A stretch of 64,000 bases of DNA from Monodelphis domestica (taxonomy: Eukaryota > Chordata > Mammalia > Didelphimorphia > Didelphidae): the NCBI RefSeq assembly GCF_027887165.1, contig NC_077233.1, positions 181,703,358 to 181,767,357 on the forward strand. The letters are read 5' to 3'. This document shows positions 24,216 through 36,567 of this stretch, piece by piece; position 1 is the stretch's first letter; every line of letters begins with the position of its first letter. A program made the translations under genes and the position numbers. The notes under the pieces were generated by a model. The model made no database searches. It saw only the letters and a program-made list of their open reading frames with translations, and had not been told where the DNA came from.

Positions 24216-25249
24216 ATATTAAAACTTTTACCTAAAAGAAAATGCAATGTTAACATATTCCTGCAAAATGTATACTTGATATGGTATGCCATTTTGGTTC
24301 TTTGGTGAGATTATCCACATAAACTGTAAAGTTCATAAAACTACTTCAGAGGCAAATCCTCTATGATGGGATTTCTTTCCTCCCCATGGTGTTATCAGTT
24401 TCTTCTTCCATTTGTATAATTCATAGACTCCTGCTACATTCCTTGGGTACATGTAATAAGATGCTCTGCCAGTTCAAGGGAAATAACTTCTCAGTGAATT
24501 AGAGGTCATGGAAAATAAACAATAAAAACTCAAAATGGTGTGCCTCTTTGGCCACTTCTCCCTATCAACATGGACCAGACAGCTCTGCACTACTTTTTCT
24601 TAATAATATTATTGTTTTGAGCCATCATGGGTCCATAGAATCTATTAATTCTATACATATGGGTTGATGATAAGTCCCTACTCCATAGAACTGATCTTAT
24701 TAAAAATACTTTTCCAGGCAATGCCTTCTTTATATCTTATTTGTTATTTTTCGCTTCTTATAAAACAGACAATTTGAGGCATGTGCTAATATATAGGGTA
24801 TAAAGCATTATATTTTTTAGTAACCAAAGACTGCTCCTTCCCCAAAACATACAAGATGCTGATTGTATTTTAAATCAACATTTGGTTGTTGTTCCAGTTC
24901 TCCCTTCTTATGCAGTGACAGAAAAGGCAGTCATACAGAAGATTAATACAATGGCTATTCAAAGATGGGGACTTAGAGAAAATATTTCCGTCTAGAGATC
25001 TTTATGAAGAATGGCCATGGTATCTAAGAGCTTCTGTGTAGGGTTACACAAATATATTCTCCCAGAATAGAAATTAAGGCTCTTTGCTACAAGTTCAGCA
25101 TATATTATGGGGAACGGAAGGGAAAAGGAAAAAATGTGGTTCACTGTGGTCGTAGTCAAAATGCAGATATTTATAAGGGCAAAGGAAAACAGTATCCACT
25201 GGAAATACACATTAGAGTGGCTGAGGTGTAATGCCTATTAAGGGAAAGG

Positions 25250-26745
25250 AATAAATCCTTAATCAAGGAGGTGGTATAGGGAATGGAAACAATAGGGACC
25301 TAACACTACTAGATATCAACTATACCACAAAACTATAATTATCAAATACTTTTGGTACCTGGTAAGAGATAGAGGTTGATCAGTGCAACCAATTAAGTAC
25401 ACAATACACAGAAACAAGTACAGTAACATAGAATTTGACAAACCCAAAGGTCCCAACCCTTGAGGCAAGTATTCGTTAAATGACAAAGAATAATGTGGAA
25501 ATTAGAAAGTAGTCTGGCAGTAATTAGGCAACAACTAACACAAGATAAACTCATAATGGGTACACAATTTAGATATAAAGAGTGACATCACAAGCAAACT
25601 AATGGGTCATAGAAGAAATAGTTTGTCAGATCTATGGATAGAGGAATAGTTCATAACAAAAAAAAAAGAGATAGAGAGGTTCATATAAGTTAAAATGAAT
25701 AATTTTGATTGCATAAAATTTTAGTTTTACACAAAAAACAAAACATCTAAAATTGGAAGAAAAAAGTCTTTGCAGCAAGTTTTCCTGATAAAGATCTCAT
25801 TTCTAAAATACATAGGGAACTGAATCATATTTACAAGAATAAAAATTCTTCTCTAATTGACAAATGGCCAAAGATTATGAAGAAATCTAATCTAGCAGTA
25901 GTCACGTGAAAATAATTGCTGTGAATCATTAAATTAAAGAAATACAAATTAAGAAAACTCTTAGGTACCAATCTATACTCATTAGTTTGGCTAAATGATA
26001 AAAGAGGAAAATGACGAATGTTGGAGAAGATGTGGGAAAATCTGGGCACCAAAGCACTGTTGGTTAGACCCATGAACTAGTCCAACTATTCTGGAAAGCA
26101 TTTTGAGACTATGTCCCAAAAGTTATTCAAATGTGGATGCCCTTTACTCCAGTTATAAGAGTTATATTCCAAAGAGATCAGAGAAAAAAGTAAAGGACCC
26201 ATATTGACAAAAATATTTATAGCAACTCTTTTTGTGTTGGTAAAACAAAAAATTGGAAATCAAGGAGATACTCATCAAATAGGATATTGTTGAATAAGTT
26301 ATAACATATGAATGTGAAGGAATACTATAGTGATAAATATAAGAAATAATGAAGGAAGTAGTCTCAGATAAATGTAGGAAGACTTGGATGAAACAATACA
26401 AAGTGAAGTGAGCAGAACCAAAAGAACAGTTTATACAATAATAGCAATATTATAAATATAATTGACTTTGAAAGATTTAGTACCTCTGATCAAAACAATG
26501 ACCCACTAAAATTCCAAAGGACTTATGGTGAAACATGCTATTCCCCTTCAGATAGAGTAATGAACATGGAGCACAGATTGAAACATATTTCTGTGTGTGT
26601 GTGTGTGTGTGACTAATGAGGAAATTTGTTTCATGTGACTTTTTTATAATGGTTTATCTTTTTTCATACTTTCTTAATAACTAGGAGAGGGAGAGAGAGA
26701 ATTTGGAACTGAAAATAAAATTGGATTTAAAAAGTATGTCACAGT
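25250..26745 (+). mobile_element. L1 LINE fragment (ORF2 3' part plus 3' UTR)
   Basis: On the plus strand: 'acctaacactactagatatc' and 'aaactataattatcaaatac' (the counterpart of the LYYKAMVIK segment), 'acacaatacacagaaacaag', 'gaatttgacaaacccaaagg'. Further on come 'gagcagaaccaaaagaacag' and 'ggaactgaaaataaaattgg' at the 3' end, with an AATAAA there. There is no long open frame and the copy is clearly old and dead. It is antisense to GRIN2A. The 5' limit is uncertain by about 50 bases. Confidence 0.8.
26593..26611. repeat. (TG)n microsatellite inside the L1 3' UTR
   Basis: About nine TG units. It sits at a position where this L1 3' UTR is TG-rich, so it is probably inherited from the element. 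Confidence 0.85.
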
Positions 26746-27384
26746 TTGTTTTTTAAGAGTGAATATTTAGCCTTTCTTCTAAAACCTGGGGGATGATATT
26801 TTATGAAGTTTATTAATAATCACTTGAAGTAGAAGGAATAAAAAGGAAATAGAAGTAAAAAACCTCTAATTATCTAACAAATTAAGACCATGTGATCAAT
26901 AGTATCCTGGCTCTTACCTCACACCCCCTCCACCAAACGGGTCAGAGTAAGAGAGAGAGAGGAGGGGCTACATAAAATTTATAACTTCCTTATTTCAGCA
27001 CATAACGTGAGAAGGAGGGTGGGGTGCTGTGAATCGAGTTTTAAGGGTAACAGATTCTAATTACACTCTTCTGAGTTCAGATCTTCATCTTGTGACACCT
27101 TTAGACAAATTCTTCAAAGCTTTAATTCTACTTTCTAAACCAGAGGGGGAAAATTGCTGTACTGAGTTTAATTATACATTTAGTCAAATATCCAAGTGTT
27201 TTCATCAGAAAATGCCTATTGGAATTCTTTGCCATAGGGGATACCTTTCTAGGTTAGAGGAAGGAAAGGAATATAGGTTGTGTGGGGGAAACAGTTAATG
27301 CAAAAATGATAGAAATCAACAAAAATCCACTTTTTAAAAAGAAAATTCTTCTGAGAGTTTTCTTTGAAATCATAGTTCAAGGTT

Positions 27385-27518
27385 GTGGTTGTATGTATTT
27401 GTGTGTGTCCATATATATGCATATGTACTTACTTATTACATATTGTGTAAAGACATATACACATATGTTATATGTGTGTGTGAATATATGCCTATATACA
27501 TACAAAGATATATGTGGC
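27385..27518. repeat. Alternating pyrimidine-purine (TG/TA) stretch
   Basis: Runs such as 'tgtgtgtccatatatatgca', 'atacacatatgttatatgtg' and 'gtgtgtgaatatatgcctat'. This is the type of sequence that can adopt Z-form or cruciform structure. Short open frames across it are chance. Confidence 0.7.
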
Positions 27519-27529
27519 ATGTGACAGTG

Positions 27530-28420
27530 CATTTGGGGGCGCATTACATATAGATGAATATATACCAAATGAATTGTTTAATGAATTGAATAGAACCATG
27601 CATACCCTGTCAATAGAAGCATCTGATAACTTCCCAATGGGCTGGCAGCCATTATATTTAGAAGGCTCAGATAACATGCAGATGGTGCCAGGTGGAGACC
27701 TCTGCTGGTATGCAGAGAATTGTTCTTGGGTTTCAGAGAACTGCCATTCATCTATCTGTGTACAAAATCAAGTTCTGGGACACTGTGCCTTCTCCAAATT
27801 TAATTGATAATGGAGCCTGATTAGCTAAAGAAAGAACGATATCTGAGAGCAAGCTAACTCTGAAAGTGGTTGATTCACCATCTTTTGGTCATTGTGTGGT
27901 TACATAATAACATTCTCAAATACGAGGTGTCTTTCAAAAGTCAAGAAACAAGAAAATGCTATTAAGTAGAACACTTTCTCCTTTTTACAGGTCAGACTGT
28001 ACTTTGAGGAAAAAACCACTGTCCATGGAAAGTCAAGGTCAAGAGATTGCTTAAGGAGGACTTTCCCCGTGTGTCTCATCAATAAGTTGGCAAAGGAATC
28101 AAAGAACTAATGGCTAGTGCTATGGGAGATAAGAAAACAGTTGTATATAATGATTCCTGAGAAAATACTGTGGGCCAAAATACAGGCTCAAAAAAGTGAA
28201 AAGACTAAGCAGGATTCTGATAAACTGTGGGGGAGAGGAGGGAGAAGATTTCACTGGTTTCCTCTAATGATTGCCTATCAACTTTGCCTCCTTAAAGAAT
28301 TCCCTATGCTTTTAGATAATGGAAATGTATTGCCAAATACAAACAAGATTGATGGGAAAACGTGGCAAGGTGCATTTACTTATTGTAATTCTTCCGTCAT
28401 TTAGCAATGAAAACCACTTA
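27530..28420. other. Repeat-free intronic stretch, no gene recognised
   Basis: I recognise no transposon or simple repeat here. The first 360 bases are of even composition and include 'gcctgattagctaaag', the kind of AT-rich homeodomain-like motif common in conserved non-coding elements. A 97-codon plus-strand frame (27514-27807) crosses it but has no features that I recognise. Confidence 0.35.
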
Positions 28421-28954
28421 GTAATTGGTTGAGACAATTATCTTAAAGTTGGCATAATACCTAACTATATGCACACATGGTATTATTTCTAAGCAATATG
28501 CATATTTAGATGGCATCAAACTAATTAGGAAATATGTATTTGCATAGTACCCAGCTTTAGCGTGTGTGTGTGTATGTGGCAAGGGGAACATCTTCTTTTG
28601 GAAGGCTTGACAAGAAAATAATGTTTGTTTGTCTCCAGCATATCTTATGTCCTTAAAAATTCCAAATGTAATTAACACACCAATTTTCTTTTAAGAAGCC
28701 AATTTGGTTTACTCAGAAAGGATATCTTTAACTAAAAAAACAATGTTCTAACAAAAGGTTTCCATTTTTGTTCTTTATTCTTGACCGTGTCTGCTCTCAA
28801 GGTGTCTAGATCACAAAATTGTATAAGAGAACATGTGTATGCAGAGAATGAGCTAGACAAAAAGAGAAATGGGGACAGAGACAGAGAGATACATATGTGT
28901 GTTTTGAATGTATGAATGAATTCATAACACAATGAAGAGGCTACATCTTAAAGT

Positions 28955-29125
28955 GGGAAGAACATTGAACATGAAGTTAGAAGTCTTGGATTTGAGTTCT
29001 CATATTGCTCTTAAGTGAAAGTCACTTTACCTTTTACTAACCATCAACTATAAAATTGGGATAATTATATATTCACCAAATCCTTCATAGGATTATTGGG
29101 TAGATCAAAAGAAGTAACATACAGA
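28955..29125 (+). repeat. MIR-type CORE-SINE copy
   Basis: 'gaacatgaagttagaagtct', 'tggatttgagttctcatatt', 'ctataaaattgggataatta', 'catccttcataggat'-like segment and 'gtagatcaaaagaagtaaca'. Confidence 0.55.
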
Positions 29126-29185
29126 CTGTCCCCAAAGTCTTAAGAGTATTTATTACGCTTTCATAGCTTAAAACTGTTCTTATAT
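29118..29185 (+). mobile_element. Possible mariner-like fragment
   Basis: 'cagactgtccccaaagtctt' followed by 'catagcttaaaactg' resembles the end of mariner-derived miniature elements (which read 'gtcccaaaagtctta'). Short and uncertain. Confidence 0.3.
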
Positions 29186-29737
29186 TAAAAAGGGTCTTTT
29201 CACCATATATGTGAAAGTATTTTCTAATCATAAATACTTTGAGTATCTCTGATTTTGTCAGATGGATGGTATTCACTCCATCAATAAATATAGCAGATAG
29301 CAACTGCTCTATAATTTGGTAAATGGGTTTTTAGAGTTGCTGTAGCTGTGACCCATAAGGTGATGAGTCTCTCAGCACACTTAGTTGATGCCCAGATGAC
29401 AGACATCTATGGCTAATCTTAGTGTCATTATTTGCTTTCCACTTTTACACATCCAGCCAGAACTTTTGCTCTTCTGGTCTAGCCTTTGAGAACTCAGGGC
29501 CATCTCTTCACTACTACAGAAAAGTTAGTTATTCTTAACATTCATGTTAAAAATGATAATCTGTAAATCTTTCTAGAATGCTTTACATAGTCAGAGTAAG
29601 ACTGGTATAAGGGATAGGTGGGGGGCAAGGGCAGGCAGAGATAAGGAGTGTACAAATACTACTAGGAAAAAAAAATGATGACCACTTGCTTATTTTTGGT
29701 TCACTTGTAAAAGAAAGTGAATTGAAATTTTACTGAC

Positions 29738-29976
29738 CCTGCTGATGGAGAACAACAGTCCTGGCCTGTCTGTGCATACTCCAGTGAAGCAAAACCTGAG
29801 TTTCCAGTAAAACAAATGTTCCCAGACAAAGGTGATGAGGCTGAGTGCCATGGCAGCGGCAAGCATGTAGAACACTCCTGCCATGTTGTCGATGTCCAAC
29901 TGGCTGCTCATCACCTCATTCTTCTCATTGTGGCAGATTCCTGTCAACCATAGGGTCTCCAGCTCTTCCATCTCTC
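29738..29976 (-). CDS. GRIN2A: GRIN2A exon coding end of S2 and transmembrane segment M4
   Basis: 239 bases: two bases that complete a Gly codon, then 79 codons. The protein runs [19 protein letters not shown] (end of the S2 ligand-binding lobe; the Cys in GICHN is the partner of the S2 Cys in the exon upstream). It then has a linker, the hydrophobic M4 helix ([20 protein letters not shown]), and the start of the cytoplasmic tail with FCFTGVC, the membrane-near palmitoylated Cys pair. It ends LLFSISR. The acceptor is TTAATCTCTTTAG and the donor is GTCAGT after AGG, which is slightly off the GTRAGT consensus. All of it matches GluN2A as I know it, with only small changes (FV for FI in M4, TDR for SDR). 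Confidence 0.97.
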
Positions 29977-30559
29977 CTAAAGAGATTAACATATTATTTA
30001 GTGAGGGTAAGGAGAAACTTCTCTTTGTTCCTTCTCCTCTTCCCCAACACATACCTTGGATGATAAAATGGCAAGTTAGCTCCATTTAAAAAGACTATTG
30101 CTCAATTAATTAAAAAAAAAGTAGAGAGCACTTACTGTGTACCAGGCACTGTGATACACATATTTAAAAAAAATAAACAATCATTGTTCATGAGGTTCTT
30201 ATATTACATTTTCCTGCACCGCTGCACTTAAAAACATGAACTTCAACTCAAAAGGAAAAATCCCAATTACTCCAAAATACTCCATCCCCAAACTAATCAC
30301 CTCCCCAGTTCAAGGTGAAATTCAATAAATTGTTTTAATAAACCCCAAAGTTTCTTAGGTTGAAGTAAGAATTTAGAAATTAAATAATTTAGGTCATAGG
30401 CAAGACTAGGATTCAGGTTTCTCCTAATTCCAAGACTGGATTCCTATCCATATATAAAGCTCCCTTGCACTGCTTTGCATATAGTTCTTGAATAAAAGAT
30501 TTTTTTTGTTTTGTTTGTTTTTAAATTAAATTACTATTTGTGAATAAATTCTCCATTTA

Positions 30560-30950
30560 AAAATTTCCAACAGCAAAGGAGAATTGCAGTTTAGCCCTAG
30601 TAGCGATTCAGATATAGTATATAGAAAGTTGTTCTAAGCTACCTCCCTTCTACCATCAATGCAATATCTACTGATCGCTTCCCAACTTCCAATAATGCAA
30701 GACTTCCTTTAAGCCATTTGCATGTCTAGTTTTGCACAAATACAGAGGCGATTGCCTATGGGGACCCTGTGTTGTTGTTTCATTAGCCCCAACACCTAAC
30801 AGATTTCTGCAGTCTGCCACCCTCCACGTGCCTTGCTGTGTATGTTTTTTGCTTCCTCGCCTTGTAACAACACCAGCTGCCATCATTTAAAAATATCATG
30901 TGCTGCTCATTTTCCCCCTTTGCAGTGCTGTAAGGACATGGGAACGCTCT
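30560..30950. other. Repeat-free stretch near the M4 exon, possible conserved element
   Basis: No transposon or simple repeat is visible. It contains a perfect octamer ATTTGCAT (POU-type site) at about 30716-30723, and has a more balanced composition than its surroundings. No coding potential is evident. Confidence 0.3.
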
Positions 30951-31229
30951 TCTGGCAAGTCAACCATAGTTAACAGAAGTTTCCAGCATTTTTTCTTTTG
31001 TTTGAGTAGATTCTATGTGTGTGTATACATATATATGTATGTATGTGTGTTTTATAGAATGAGAAATATGAAACCAGGTCTTCCTCCAAGATTAGGCTTC
31101 TATCCATTGTGTTGACTAACTCTCACGTAAAACCTGGTAGATGGCTAGAACATGTTTATTGAGTTTAATTGAATCACCAATATTGGATTAGGAAATTTTG
31201 AAGAAGGGAACTGCATACTTACCACTCAA

Positions 31230-31400
31230 ACCTAGTTCCAGTTGTCTTTCTTTTGACTCCTTATGGAATATGGATCCTCCTGTATAGCTTAGGGCAAGTT
31301 TCCTAACTTCCCTAGATTTCAGTTTCCTTATTCATAAATTGAGTGAATGATCTCTGAGGTGTCTTCCAGTTCTATTCTAAAGAATATATGATCTCCAGTT
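31230..31400 (+). repeat. CORE-SINE copy
   Basis: 'ttagggcaagtttcctaact', 'tccctagatttcagtttcct', 'gaatgatctctgaggtgtct' and 'tccagttctattctaaag', ending with the CR1/L3-like tail. Confidence 0.65.
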
Positions 31401-31754
31401 TCTAAAATATCTTGTTTGATTGAACAAAAAAACACTGAAAAAAGTATTTTCTTTGCTCTTTTCCAAAGGACATATTGGTTTTCTTAAGCAGTCAATAAGA
31501 CAACTCACTAAAACTTAGTCAAGAACATAGATCTTCTACAGCAATTATTATTATGAAATTCATCTGGTAATGCCATCTACTGATTTGTGACATTACTTCT
31601 ATTGCAATTGAATGGCTAATTTGATATCTGAAACATATCAATGTTTATTTGACTTTTCTTTCAATATCAAAAAGTTTAGTAGATAAAAAGCCAGCTTCTG
31701 TGCTTGAGAAGACCTGGGTTTGATTCTTACTTCTAACCCAAACTTTGTCCTAGT

Positions 31755-31940
31755 ACTGTAGAGCCAAAGGTCTTAAGACATACAGCAGAAGGTCCAAATT
31801 AGATTAAAGTGGAATTAGGAAATATTTAACAATAAATAATAAAGATACAATATAGAGTGTTAATTTGTAATTTTTAAAGTTATTATGATCCCTTTAGGGC
31901 TCTTTTCCCATTTAAGTTCAACACTATTACTCTAAGTAAC
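31755..31940 (+). mobile_element. Non-autonomous hAT-like element (family 2)
   Basis: 'attaggaaatatttaacaat', 'aataataaagatacaatata', 'gagtgttaatttgtaa', 'ccctttagggctcttttccc' and 'aagttcaacactatt'. Block order matches the copy at 6595. Confidence 0.5.
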
Positions 31941-32144
31941 TCTCACAAATTGTAAACTGCAAAGAAGTCTGCATTAGTAAAGATAATCTCCAAAAAGGCA
32001 GTTCTCTATCCCAGTAAAATCAATCACAGGTCAACTCTCTTTTTAATAATTACAAAGTTTGAAAATGGGTTTTAGTTTTTAAGTAGTGTCAATTCTTTGT
32101 CACGCAATTTTGTATTTTCTTTGAGATGAGCCTAGAATGTTTTA

Positions 32145-32250
32145 CCATTTTCTACTCTTGCTCATTTTACATGTGAGGAAACTGAAGCAAGCAGAGTTAA
32201 GTGACTTGGTCAGCAGCAATGCAGGGAGAATACCTAGCTGCCCCTTAATT
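32145..32250 (-). repeat. MAR1-type CORE-SINE fragment
   Basis: 'gctcattttacatgtgagga', 'aactgaagcaagcagagtta', 'agtgacttggtcagcagcaa' and 'acctagctgcccc'. Fragment of the reversed element. Confidence 0.55.
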
Positions 32251-32984
32251 GAACAGGAATTTCAGATTTCCATGTTTCTACTCCTCATTCTATTATAAAG
32301 CAGTGGGTGGAATGACAAGATCAGAAGGATAGATATTTTGCATGTATGAGGAATCAGGTATCATTTTAAAGACATAACCATCTAAAACTTGGCTTACCAA
32401 TAGTTTTCTGATTTGTCAAAGGAAAAAAACTTGGAAAGGTGATAGGATCTCTGCCCCACAGCCCACTCATATTCTCTTTGGTGCTTAGAAAGGCACAAGC
32501 TATTTTTTTGCAGGCAGAGAAGTAGGCTTGTTTGTGCCTGGGGCATGCTCCTCTCCTGGCTGGCATGCAACCAAATAGTTAGAATCTCTCCACCAGTCAG
32601 GACCATTTTTTTCATTGAAGAAGAATCTATAGATTGGCTAGAGAAAGCCTGTGTTCTCCCTGCTTTGCTGCTGAGTGGATGGAACAGATCTATCTGCCCT
32701 AACACTATCTATATCCTGTTTCAATTCAATCCAAGAAAATGTGCATAGAACTGGGAGCAGGGTGACCAAAAGAACAGAGAAATGGTAGGTTTCTTCTCCC
32801 AGAACATGCTTAAGGGTTAATTTAGCCTTGCTCTCAAGTTAAAAGGCACAGACAGGATATCCACCAAAATCACACTAAGTCTACAGCTGACATTGGCAGA
32901 TACTTTACATTTATTATAAAGAGACTAGGGAAAGCCTGATGGTGAAGAAGCGATGGTTTGAAGAGAAAGGTAGATTCCTTTTAT

Positions 32985-33095
32985 TTTTACTCATTCATTC
33001 ATTTATTTACTTATTCATTCACTTATTTATTTATTTATCTATTTATTTATGTTTGTTTGTTCATTCATTTGTTTGTTTGTTTATTATTCCTTTAA
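32985..33095. repeat. Tetranucleotide low-complexity tract (ATTT/ATTC/GTTT)
   Basis: Runs of 'cattcatttatttacttatt', 'tatttatttatttatctatt' and 'gtttgtttgtttatt' over about 110 bases. Confidence 0.9.
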
Positions 33096-33279
33096 GCTGT
33101 ACTTAAAGTAAAATTTCCTGGATTTCCTGGTGAAATTACCATTGAGATGAACTACTCTGGAAGGATGAAGATTCTTGATTCTGGAGATCTCAGTTAACAG
33201 ACCACCATTATCCCTTGTGGTACTTCTCTGAGTTTGGGGCTAGGGTTGGGTGAAGAGGAGGGGTTTACCTGGTGACTGA

Positions 33280-33500
33280 ATGGGAAGGCAATGGGGTATA
33301 CTGCAAAGAACTCTGAACTTTCTTGCTTTACACAGTCATGACGAATCTGAGTCCAAATCCTACTTACTACCTGTGTGACTGAGCAAATCAATTAACCTTG
33401 CCTGGCCTCAGTTTCCTTAGCTTTCAAATAAGGAGGTTGGACCAGATGGTTTCTGAAGTCTTTTTCAGCACTAGTTCTTAGATCTCATAATCTGATAAGT
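33280..33500 (+). repeat. CORE-SINE copy
   Basis: 'caatggggtatactgcaaag', 'cctacttactacctgtgtga', 'ctggcctcagtttccttagc', 'aggaggttggaccagatggt'. Near full length. Confidence 0.75.
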
Positions 33501-33965
33501 GAATGATAAATTAGTAACAGAATTAGGACTCAGTCCTGCTCCCTGGGTTTCCAGTCTTCCCACTACAATAGATAGGGTCATTCCAGGTCCCTTCTAATTC
33601 CATTAATAAAATGTGGTTATCATACCCAATGGAAAGGCGTAGCATGATGAGAAGTTTTCTTGATTTCTAAACTATAAAAAATAAATACATTATTCTTCTT
33701 TAGATTTCCTCCCAATATTTTCTAAAGGGATAGAGGAACTCTCTCTCTTTTCAGATTGCATTTAATTCTAGCACAGAGCATGTCAGAAAGCTAAGGGGAT
33801 TGCTTCTGGAAAGAATTTTTATATCATCCAATGCAACTGGCCTTTAGACTTACATAGCTTTTCTCCCCCAAGGCACTTCTTGAAAAATCCATTATGAATC
33901 TAGATCCCTTAGGCCTCTCTCAGTAACAGAGATCTCTGTAGCAGGGATGCTCGAGGAATTCTACA

Positions 33966-33993
33966 CACATGTGCACACACACACACACACACC
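33966..33993. repeat. (CA)n microsatellite
   Basis: 'cacatgtgcacacacacaca' and following CA units. Confidence 0.9.
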
Positions 33994-34499
33994 TGTATAC
34001 ATTTTGCCTCTACCAACAAAGATCACAGCCCCTCTATGACTTAGTAACTAGGTAGCCTTGCTGAACTCTTATGGATGAAAAATTCATGCCCAGGATCCAG
34101 TGAAATAATGGGTAAGTACTTCTGAAATAATATCAGAAAAGACAGAACCAAGACTGAGACAGACTGATAAGATCTGACATCTACCTCTCTCAATATTTTG
34201 GTTCTCTGAGGACTCTTTTGAAAAAAATATTTGTGAAGTGTAATATAGTAAACAAGTGGGAAGTATTGGTATTCTCTAGGCATTAATTTAATGTCCTCAT
34301 GCTTGGACATAATAATGATACTGATAGTAATACTACTAATAATATATTCTAACACTATTTTTCAATGACCAAAAAGCAACCATTTTATTACTTATGTAAT
34401 AGTCTTCAAAACAGTAAATTAAAAAAGATAACAGTAGGAGAGCCACTTTTTCTAGGATAATTTCTACCTGAATTCCACTGGAAAAAATAAGAATGATAT

Positions 34500-34690
34500 G
34501 AATAATGTTGATGATGATATCAATGATTATAATTCAAATTTATATATTACAAAGAGCATTATATATTCATATTTCATAATAATCACTGGAGGTAGTGCTA
34601 ATTTTATTTTCATTTTACAGATTAAGAAACTGAGGCACTAAAAGACTAAGGGTTTCCCCTAGCATTATACAATGGGTAGGTAATAGGTTG
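34500..34690 (-). repeat. MIR-type CORE-SINE copy
   Basis: 'aataatcactggaggtagtg', 'ttttcattttacagattaag', 'aaactgaggcactaaaagac'. Reversed. Confidence 0.6.
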
Positions 34691-34691
34691 A

Positions 34692-34885
34692 GGGGGACAT
34701 AGAGTTCAAAAGGATGTCAAAAACCATCTGGTCAAATCCCCTCATTTGGCAGATAAGAAAACAGACAGAGAGTTCAAGTGACTTACCAAGAACACAGAAT
34801 AAATATCCGAGAATCTGAAGTGAGATTTCAAATTAGGTCTTTTTGATTCCAAACTTAGTATTTTAATCACTGATCACTGCACTAT
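34692..34885 (-). repeat. CORE-SINE copy
   Basis: 'catctggtcaaatcccctca', 'tttggcagataagaaaacag', 'caagtgacttaccaagaaca' and 'ggtctttttgattccaaact'. It lies directly next to the preceding copy. Confidence 0.6.
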
Positions 34886-35949
34886 GCTTCCTCTCAAACT
34901 GTAGGTACCTGAGATAGGTGGGAATCACACTAACTAAGCAAATATGGAAGACAAAACAAAAAGCAGAAATCTTGAGACAGGAATGGGGGTCTGAGGGAGG
35001 GAAGGAACTCAAATTCATTTCAGACCAAGAAAGATTATTAGAGAAAGAATATGTAGAAAGGCAGAAAGTATTCTTTTTCATAGTACAAGTCTTAAGCCAG
35101 TTGCTTGGATGCATAAAACCAGGTTGGTGAATTCACAACTATGAGTATATTGAAAAAAAGTGTCCATACAATCCTAAATTATGTGTTGCCTATTCAAGGG
35201 AGACATGTGACATGATCAGATGTATGAGTTGAGGAAAAATAGGAAAAGCAAATTTCAAAAAAAGTTCAAAGAAATGCTTGTATGATCTCAGGATTAGATT
35301 AGAGACTCTAAAAGGGATGATGTGGAGGTAAGAGGCTTTCAGAAACAAAATTTGGACAATACAATCACAGATAGTGTGGCTAAGGAAGAAAAGAGGAAGT
35401 ATTTTTAGGAAGATCATGATCACTTCTTGACATACAATCCTTTGATGAGTTCACATTGATAATAAGCATATGGAAAAATATAGAATCAAGGACAGGTAAC
35501 CAAGGAAGCAAATTTTTAAAATGGGACAACTGCAAAGATCAGAAAGGCTTTGAAGTCAGCATATGGGGCAACCTGCAGATTAGTAGTCAAATCTTTGGGA
35601 AACAGGCAAGAGCATTGAGGGTTAAGAATTGTTGCAGAGCATGAGTCCTATGTGGTTTAAATCCAGTGGGAATGATCTGAGGAATCTGTGCCTGGAGATA
35701 AGCTTAGGAAGTAGACTGTTAAAGAGTTACCCAATGTATTGCCAAAAGAAAGAGTGATATTAACTCAACTATATCTCAAGCTAGAAACTTCTGCATCCAA
35801 ATCAGTCAGGGATGATATAAGGGAAAGGAACTGTTTGCCTCAGTTTCTTCATTTTTAATTGACCAGGGTTTCTATGAGGATTGATGAGATAATAAAGTTG
35901 CATAATCATTTTAATAATAGTGTGGTGACTGACACACAGTGAAATCTAT

Positions 35950-36000
35950 ATGGTGATGGTGGTGATGGTGGTGATGGTGGTGATGGTGGTGATGATGGCA
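35950..36000. repeat. (GGTGAT)n hexanucleotide repeat
   Basis: About eight units of GGTGAT/GGTGGTGAT type, ending 'gatgatggca'. Confidence 0.9.
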
Positions 36001-36004
36001 ATGA

Positions 36005-36385
36005 TTCCTGCTAGAGGACTTGGGAATGTTTGACTTAGAAGAAAGAAGACTTAGAGGGGATATGATATCTGTCTTCAAGCATTTCAAAATCTGTCATGTG
36101 TAGGAGGGATTACACTTGTTCCATTTGTCCCCAGAGAACAGAAACAGCAGTAACAAGTGGCAGTTACCAAGGAGTGATTTTAGGTTTGGCATTAGGGGAA
36201 AAAATGGAGCAACTTCTTAACAATCCCAGCTCCCCCAAAGCAGAATGGCTACCCCCAAGAAATTAGGCAGAGGTCAGATAACTATCTTCTCAGGGATATT
36301 ATATTGGGGATCATTTGGGGATACAGGTTGGATTGATGGCCATTGAGGCCCCTTCCAACTGTGAAATTCTGATATTCTATGAAAG
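36005..36385 (+). mobile_element. CR1/L3-type LINE 3' end
   Basis: 'ggatatgatatctgtcttca', 'agcatttcaaaatctgtcat', 'tccatttgtccccagagaac', 'taggtttggcattaggggaa', 'ccccttccaactgtgaaatt' and final 'ctgatattctatga'. The terminal block is the 3' end known from CR1 elements of birds and reptiles, and from mammalian L3. Confidence 0.75.
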
Positions 36386-36567
36386 AGTGCTGAGCTAATC
36401 CCTTTTTGTGGTTACTTCGTTTTAGACAAGCAAATATTTATGCTTGCATTGGTTTGCTTTAGTGAAAATTCTCTTTAAACTAAAAAAAAGAGAATAAGAA
36501 GGTTAAAACTTGGGATAACCTCAGCTTTGGGAAAAATTCTAGATTCTTCAAAAAGCGGTGACTTTCA

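Larger units (their letters stand above)
20181..29737 (-). other. GRIN2A: GRIN2A last intron
   Basis: 9,557 bases between the M4 exon (donor GTCAGT) and the last exon (acceptor pyrimidine tract plus CAG). It holds two large L1 pieces in opposite orientations, an L2-like tail, SINEs, a TG/TA-rich stretch, and a non-repeat stretch at 27530-28420. Between 24220 and 25240 and between 28430 and 28950 I recognise nothing beyond short CORE-type fragments. Confidence 0.85.
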
